DNA of 64,000 bases from assembly GCF_001625195.1 (NCBI RefSeq), contig NC_054391.1, positions 4,723,157 to 4,787,156 of the forward strand, read 5' to 3'. Source of the DNA: Drechmeria coniospora (taxonomy: Eukaryota > Ascomycota > Sordariomycetes > Hypocreales > Ophiocordycipitaceae). Below, in pieces: positions 58,201 through 64,000 of the stretch (its first letter is position 1; each line of letters opens with the position of its first letter). Under the pieces are notes generated by a model, which was not told the DNA's origin, searched no databases, and was given only the letters and a program-made list of their open reading frames with translations. A program made the position numbers and the translations under genes.

Positions 58201-58773
58201 TTGGTCACATGGAGCTGCGTTTTGTCTTTTTTTCTCTACACGAATGACAGCTACGCGGCAGCATTGACTTGGCTGTACGGATGAAGTACCGGATATTTCT
58301 CAATGTCAAAGGAAATATTTAATGATAATAGCCAATGTCTCTACTCCCTGCGCGCCTGAGCAGCCCATGTAGGAAGGCACGAGCACCCACCATCACGAAT
58401 CGCGACAATCCGCCGATCCCCCTCAACGCTCAGCACGTCTTCCCTCAATGTGCCCATCATCCATCCGACCAACGACCGACGAGCAACGACCAACGACCAA
58501 CGAGACGACCGACCCATCATCCTCTCCAGGCAGTCAAATTGCCATGCTCCACCGGTCAGCCCCCCTGCCTGGACGACCAGTCCAAAGCTCGGGGCTCTCC
58601 CCCAACCAGGCGCTCGTTATGCTTTGATGGTGCTTCCTTTACTCGTCCCAAGTAAGTACGACACTGTCCGTTGATGCGAGGCTTTGGCCGAGAAAGGCGG
58701 TCAAATGACCTCCGGCAGCATGGGGTGCATATCGTGGGCTCTCACCCCCCTTGCCTCTACATGTAGGCGTCCG

Positions 58774-58843
58774 CTTGCACGATGGTGCTTGCACGATGGT
58801 GCTTGCACGATGGTGCTTGCACGATGGTGCTTGCACGACGCTG
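58774..58843. repeat. 14-bp minisatellite, 5 units
   Basis: Four identical units CTTGCACGATGGTG followed by a diverged fifth (CTTGCACGACGCTG). It generates a repeated Cys/Leu/His/Asp/Gly pattern in every frame and has no coding support. Confidence 0.93.
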
Positions 58844-59244
58844 CCTGCACTGCGCAATTCGTCAGACGGCGAATCGCTGCTCGTGACGCCTCCGGACCTG
58901 CCAGCCCACCCAGTCCCCCCAAAGCATGACAAGTGCGCGCTGAAACCCAAACCGCGCGGCATTTTTCGCCGACGCACATGTTCCAATTCCGACCCCCGTC
59001 TCTAATGCAGAATGCTGAACCCATGCAGTACTGTACATCCTCGGAGCTTTCGCAGGATAGCTGTCCCAAAACGCCGCCGCGCTGGTATCATCACGAAAGC
59101 CACGACGCGTCGTGCTCGGATGATACACCCCGTATTGCATAACCAATAATGAATTCATGTCCCGTGACACCGTGTCGCGCCTCCTGCTTCGCCGCCCCCC
59201 TTCGCCGTCCACCATCCGCCTCGCCAGAGGCCATCCACGACTCG

Positions 59245-62217
59245 CTAGTCGTCATCCGAGTCGATTTCGGCTTCGACGCGGATGAGATCCAGGAGCGAAG
59301 CGATGTACGGACTCTGTGGCACGTTGTCAACGCTTGTCCGCACGAGAGGTCCCGCGTAGGGTCGGTACTTACCAGTGCCTTGTTCTCCGCTAGAATCTCG
59401 AAGAGGCGCGCCTGCGTTGGTCGGAACAGTCGCTCGTTCCAACCGCCCCGTTCCGCGTTGCCTTTCTGCTGCTGCTGCATCTTGACCAGCTCTTCCTCCA
59501 CCTCCGTCTTCACCACGTTGCGCGCCAGGTTTCGCAGCACAAGCACCGCGCTGAGCGGGATCCCGGCCGCCTGCGGCGGAGCGTTGGGGTTACGCTCGTC
59601 GCGCGTCGTCATCGTCTCCTCGTACGTCACCGACAAGGTCCTCGCCGGGATCACCCAAGACTTGCCCGGACGCTTAGCCCGCGCGCCTGTGCTGGAGAGC
59701 ATCGGCATGATGTGCGTGTTGATGTGTCGGCCAAAGTCCAGCAAGCGCATCTTGGTCGGGCGCTCGTGCCGGTTGCACTCGCCCCACGTGCACCGCGTCT
59801 CCCTCTCGGCGTTGACGAAATGTCCCTGTTCATTTCGCTTCTCGCCGAGGTGTGACGCCAGGATATGCTCCCACATCTGCTTTGCTGTGAGGAAAAACTG
59901 CCCGCATTTTTCGTTCTTCTTCTCCGGGTTCGTCGCCCACAGGCATCGACCGTATTCCGACCCGCCGAGGCTGAGCGGCCGAGGTCGCGGCCGAATGCCG
60001 TGGATGATGAACTTTTGCTGCGCCTCGCCGGGCTCGCGTAGCACCTGGGCGTTCGAGTTCTTGTACACCGACGTGCTGTTGCGTATGAAATCCGCCGGCG
60101 TGATCATCGATTTGCCGATCGCCTTCAGCGGCCCGACGAAGGCTGACTGGTACGCCTGCCAGGCGGCGAGCTGCGTTACGAATGATTCGTCGTCTTCTTC
60201 GAAGAAACTCTTGATCCAGCGATGCACACGCTCCGGCTCCTCCAGCTGGACCATCTCCTGCAAAAGGTCGTCGGGAATGGGGGCGATCTCGTTCCGCGAC
60301 GCCAGTTTCTGCTCCGGTTGAAGAATGAAATCTCTCTGCACCTTGCGAGCCCCGTGAGCCAAGAGGCGCATGAGGTGGCTCACGAGGTTTTCCGGTACCG
60401 TCGCCCGCACCAGCGTTTCCACGTTGGCCACGACGGCCGTGTACTGGTACAGAAAGTCCAGGCAGGCATCGATCAGCTCGTCGTCGTTGAGCAGCAGCCA
60501 GTTCGTAATCCGCACCAGCGCCTCCGGCGTTACGTTGGGCAGCTTGTTGGTGGCCTCCAGGTTTACCGATATGCGTCCCAGCGCCCGGAGGGCCGTGAGG
60601 ATGGTTCCGCGGTCATCCGATACCAGCTGGCCGAGCAACGTCTTGTAGAGAGGGTCGTCGGCACCCAATACCATGAATGGCGTCAGCTGCTCTGCTATGT
60701 CGAGCGCCATGTGCTTGATTTCGACAAGGGAGTCCTTGTTCGGCAGATGCATGACGATGCAGATGAGATCGAGCAACGGGCAGAAGCTGCACATGTTATG
60801 CGCATTCTCCGCCAGCGTGACCATGTTTCGAATCGTCAACATCGCCTCGGATATCAGCACTAGCTTGTCGGCGTGGTCCGCCGGCTGCAACACGTCGGGT
60901 ACGTCTTTTTCCACGAGGTCCTGGATCCGCTCCAAGATGTCGGGCGTGCCGTTGTTGCCATCCAGGCAACCAATGTCCCCCGGGCAGTCGCCTTCGACCC
61001 AAGACATTGTCCAGTGAACATGGTAGTAGAGATTTCCGATCTCGAGCGCCTTCTCCACGAGGCTTTCGGCAAGGCCCGGGAAGGCGTCGAATCGGAACTT
61101 GTCGCCGCGCTCGAAGGAAATCTTGACGAGGTGATTCAGGGCGAAGGCCTGCTCGGCGGGCAGGCCGGACCGGAGGGCGTTCAAACATCGCGTGTAGATG
61201 TTGGGCCCGTCAAAGCCAGCTGCGGAAAAAGTTAGCATGCGCCGTGTCACCCGAGACTCGTCGATATCGAGGGCACCTACTGCCTGGAAGCATCGGCTGT
61301 CGGCTGGAAGCATCGGCGGCGGCTTGTCGATGCGGCAATCGTGGTCTCTGAAATTCCGTCGGAGCGTTGCTCGGAGTGGCCACCGGCCTCAGCTGCAGCG
61401 GCTTGATGTGCTTGGGCTGGTACGAAAGGACCATGGGCGACGTGTTCTCGCCGTTGGGCGGATGGTGAACGATGGACGGCCCTCGTGATGGCGTCGCCCC
61501 GTGGTGCATCGGCTGCATGGCTGTATGCTGTGAAGTCGTTTGGTTATGGTTATGATTTGCCGCCGGAGAAGCTGTGTTTTGCGTCGTGTGCTGGCTCGAA
61601 GCATTCCTAGTCTGACGACTTGGGCCCGTGTCAGGTTGGAAGATGACCCGTTGCGGAGGGGCCTCGCGAAGGCCTCTCGAAGCTCGTGCGCTGGAGACGG
61701 TGGTAGTTTCCGGAGGAACCGGCTGATCGCGCGTGGGGGTACCGTCGTCGCCTGAGGCTGCAGAGTCTGTCGGGTTGACGTTGCTTTCCCGTTTAATGCG
61801 GAAGTTGTCGAGCGTGCGGGTGAGGAGATTGGCGCCCTTTGCCGTCACGTCTTCCAGAATTTCCTTTGGCGGCGGCTCCTTGCCGTGAATGGTGCTGATC
61901 TCAAACGCTGCGAGGTTCTTGTAGAATTTTTCCTTCAGCGAAAAGGCCGTCGACGCCTCGTTGTTGGAGAACAGGCCGAGCTCAGCAGCCATGCGTCGCC
62001 AGGCCAACTTCTCCTCCGACACCTTGTCATAGCCGCCACAGGCAATGATGTGATTGAAGACCTTGAAAAGATCGAGGTGAATCATGCCGACCTTGGGCTC
62101 AGGATCCAGCGTCGTGCCGCGCTTCGCATGGTATTCTCGGAGCCGGGTCATGAAGTCTTCGTACTCGGCCGTGCGATCGATGGTGTGCATCTGCACCTCC
62201 TGTGGTGTGGACGTCAT
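59245..62217 (-). CDS. RSC9: RSC chromatin-remodelling complex subunit Rsc9
   Basis: DNA-binding subunit of the RSC nucleosome remodeller. Exons (minus) 62217-61281, 61219-59373, 59313-59245; 950 residues. Joins restore MLPGTGFDGPNIYTRC and ENKALSPYIASLLDLI. Order: ARID near residues 15-115 (YEDFMTRLREYHAKRGTTLD through the GGYDKVSEEKLAWRRMA block); disordered Gln/His/Pro linker (150-310); helical repeat region (313-640); an RFX-like segment (VHRWIKSFFEEDDESFVTQL and on); two C2H2-like zinc fingers near 735-815 (CLWATNPEKKNEKCGQFF with HILASHLG, and CTWGECNRHERP with HINTHI); acidic C terminus IDSDDD. The frame is open 21 codons upstream of the chosen Met to a TAA, so a 5' exon cannot be excluded. 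Divergent from the gene at 62841. Confidence 0.95.
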
Positions 62218-62840
62218 CTTCGGGATTTGTGGAGCAGCCCGCGGTTGAATGGTCTTGAGTACCCTGATTCGAGGGCGATGCGTTTAGAACAGATGCTTCC
62301 GTCTGTTTGCGCGTCGTCGCACAATGCGCACTGATCGTCGCGTCGAGCAGCGCCCGTCCCGACCACAAGTTCAGCGCCTCAAACTGAAACACGCCGTTGC
62401 GATGAGGTTCCGTCGCTTTCTTTCGCCTGCGAGGTGAAGACGATCGATTGGTTGGCTGCAGTATCGCCCTGGGCTGGGACAGTTGAGACTTGGATTTGGA
62501 CTTCAAATGCCCTCCTCAATGGCGCGCGATCCAACCGTGACGAAAATGGAGCGAGCTTTGACAGATCTAATCTCCACGTGACCACCCCACAGCCCAATCG
62601 GTTTTGTTCCTCCACTCCTCTCTCCCCCTCCACTATAATACTGTACTTAGTGCTACTTGTACGGGTACTAGTATTGTCAATGACAAGAAGCCTCTCAACT
62701 TCTTTGATACTCGCAACGTGCTTGTCGAGCCGGATCTGTGCACATGCTACATCTGTGCACTTGCTACATTCCATTTCATTTCTAGTGTTGGGGGCAGTGA
62801 GTATCGCGAAACTCTGGCCCTGTCCGCCTCGCGTCCTCCT
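62218..62840. other. divergent promoter region
   Basis: 623 nt between two divergent starts; it should serve RSC9 (-) and the gene at 62841 (+). A short GTAC cluster is at 62640-62675. No gene supported. Confidence 0.55.
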
Positions 62841-64000
62841 ATGGCTACGCCCACACCGACGCCAGTCTCCCAATGTGCCCTCCATCAACTGGAAGTCCAG
62901 GACGGTGTCCAGGCGAAGACGTACAAGTCAAGTCAATTTTCAACGGCGCTGACATTGACTATTGAGGCTCAGCAGTCTGAAAACTCAATCCGTGACGACT
63001 TGATGCTTCTAATTCACTCTGGATCCCGTAGACTGGTATGTATGTAAGGGTCGGTGATGGTCGAGGCATCACCCTAACCGCGTGCCGCAGCTATCCATCA
63101 GACTTTCGGACCTGTTACAGTCTCCAAGTGGAACAGTATGCGTCGAAAAGCTGTCACAAAAGTTGGAGATTCGGGTTCCGGCTCAGCAGCACGAGGTAAA
63201 GGTCTGGTTCGTTGAGAGTAGAGACTTCAACTTGAGCGTGTGTATTCTGAAAAAATCTGGGTTCTCTGTCCAAGATGATACTTCTCCGGCAGCATCAAGG
63301 GCCCCGACAAGCTCTTTTCAGCAGCCCTTACCATATTGGAGTCATGAAACAGGTCTCGGCGCTCGGCTCTCATCTATCACTCCGACGTCGAATGCCGGCA
63401 CAAGCCATGGCACTGCTCGTTTCTTGCTCAGCTCACTGCGCAACTCTACACAGCCAGCGCCCGCCGCACAGCAAACTGGTCTTCCTCCCGAATTTCCTCA
63501 TGGAAGAACGCATGAAGCATTTACCAATGGGCTCTACCTGGCCGATGACAGCCAAACGGATCCATCTCGGCGTACGACATCATCATCCGAGCAAGCTGGG
63601 CAACTCTTCAACCCCTACACAATATTCAGCAATCCGCATGGCAGCGGATCGTACCGACCTCGAGTGAGCTCTCCATTACGCAATTGGGTTATTCCAGATG
63701 TTTCACAGCTGCACCCGGCGTGCAACGACAGCAGGGACATGAAACGGTTTACGCAGAATCAACCGTCCGAATTGCCGACCACTCCTCGCTCCTTGTCTTG
63801 CGCCACTACAGCGTCTCAGCGCGAGGAAGGCGTCCCGTTTCTTGCTTCAGGAGCGCCCACCTGTCACATCGTGGGTGAGAATCCTCCAGGGAACGTGCTG
63901 CCGCAGGGTCATGTTCCGTTGCAGCAAAGGTCCACTGAGTCATCTGAGAGTCGTTCGGATACGTTACCGCAACGTCGACGCCTTCCATTCACACAGCGCC
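62841..64000 (+). CDS. hypothetical protein, 3' end outside the window
   Basis: Exon 1 62841-63035 (65 codons from MATPTPTPVSQ), 55-nt intron (GTATGT...CTAAC...CAG), exon 2 from 63091 and still open at 64000, giving at least 368 residues. The join gives HSGSRRLLSIRLSDLLQSPS in frame, and the frame then runs 303 codons without a stop, which is strong coding evidence even though Met codons are scarce. Residues about 1-125 look folded: mixed strands and helices (LHQLEVQDGVQAKTY, TALTLTIEAQQS, QKLEIRVPAQQHEVKVWFVE). The remainder visible is a disordered Ser/Thr/Gln/Pro-rich region. I do not recognise the N-terminal domain. Sharing a promoter region with RSC9 hints at a nuclear role, but that is weak. 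Confidence 0.75.

Larger units (their letters stand above)
54695..59244. other. 4.5-kb gene-free interval
   Basis: No supported gene. The part next to 54694 is the SDR promoter/leader, with GTAC words at 54965-55000 and 55125-55230. An ATGGATGG stretch is at 55245-55330, a GTCGCCTTCATC repeat at 58161-58200 and a 14-bp minisatellite at 58774-58843. Stretches 56550-57070 and 57650-57700 have scattered GTAC and CGTACACGTACACG words. The RSC9 3' UTR lies at the right end. Confidence 0.5.

Overview
The window is nuclear DNA of a filamentous ascomycete, most likely a Sordariomycete and possibly Hypocreales. Coding DNA is GC-rich. Genes are cut by short introns (about 50-125 nt) with GTRNGT-type donors and CTAAC/CTGAC branch sites near the acceptors. 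The proteome is fungal: ERG27, vigilin/SCP160, RSC9, STE20-type PAK, QCR6 and a MAM3/CNNM homologue. I could not fix the genus from sequence alone.

Layout, left to right: 3' part of a GT25-like glycosyltransferase (1-1142, +); small roadblock-like protein (3743-4438, +); disordered nuclear-type protein (4830-6829, -); glyoxalase I (9456-10703, +); D-3-phosphoglycerate dehydrogenase (12777-14489, +); CNNM/MAM3-type protein (16085-18030, +); formin-type GBD/FH3 protein lacking FH2 (20256-22731, +); RraA-like aldolase (23173-23982, -); GRAM/WBP2-like PPxY protein (28297-29128, +); QCR6 hinge subunit (29791-30531, +); FLVCR-like MFS transporter (34779-36392, +) converging on ERG27 (36746-38298, -); SCP160/vigilin (38931-42928, -); STE20-type kinase (48935-51719, +); mitochondrially targeted SDR (53606-54694, -); RSC9 (59245-62217, -), divergent from an unrecognised gene that runs off the right edge (62841-64000, +). 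Exon joins were worked out by eye and are given per gene.

The genes are mostly housekeeping: amino-acid and sterol synthesis, methylglyoxal detoxification, respiration, chromatin, Rho/Cdc42 signalling, mRNA binding and transport. They do not form an operon or a secondary-metabolite cluster. No tRNA, rRNA, CRISPR array or intact transposon was seen.

The most unusual feature lies between the genes. About half the window is gene-free, and these stretches are packed with short palindromic words built around GTAC (TACTCCGTA/TACGGAGTA, TACCTAGGTA, AAGTACTT, TGTACAGTAC). A hand count gave about 21 GTAC in 540 nt at 45421-45960, against 2 in 540 nt of exon at 20256-20795. Other gene-free features are an 18-copy 10-bp minisatellite, a decayed complex repeat at 1.9-2.9 kb and a 6-kb gene desert. 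A probable GC-AG intron lies in the glyoxalase gene. I did not find a convincing new multi-gene system.
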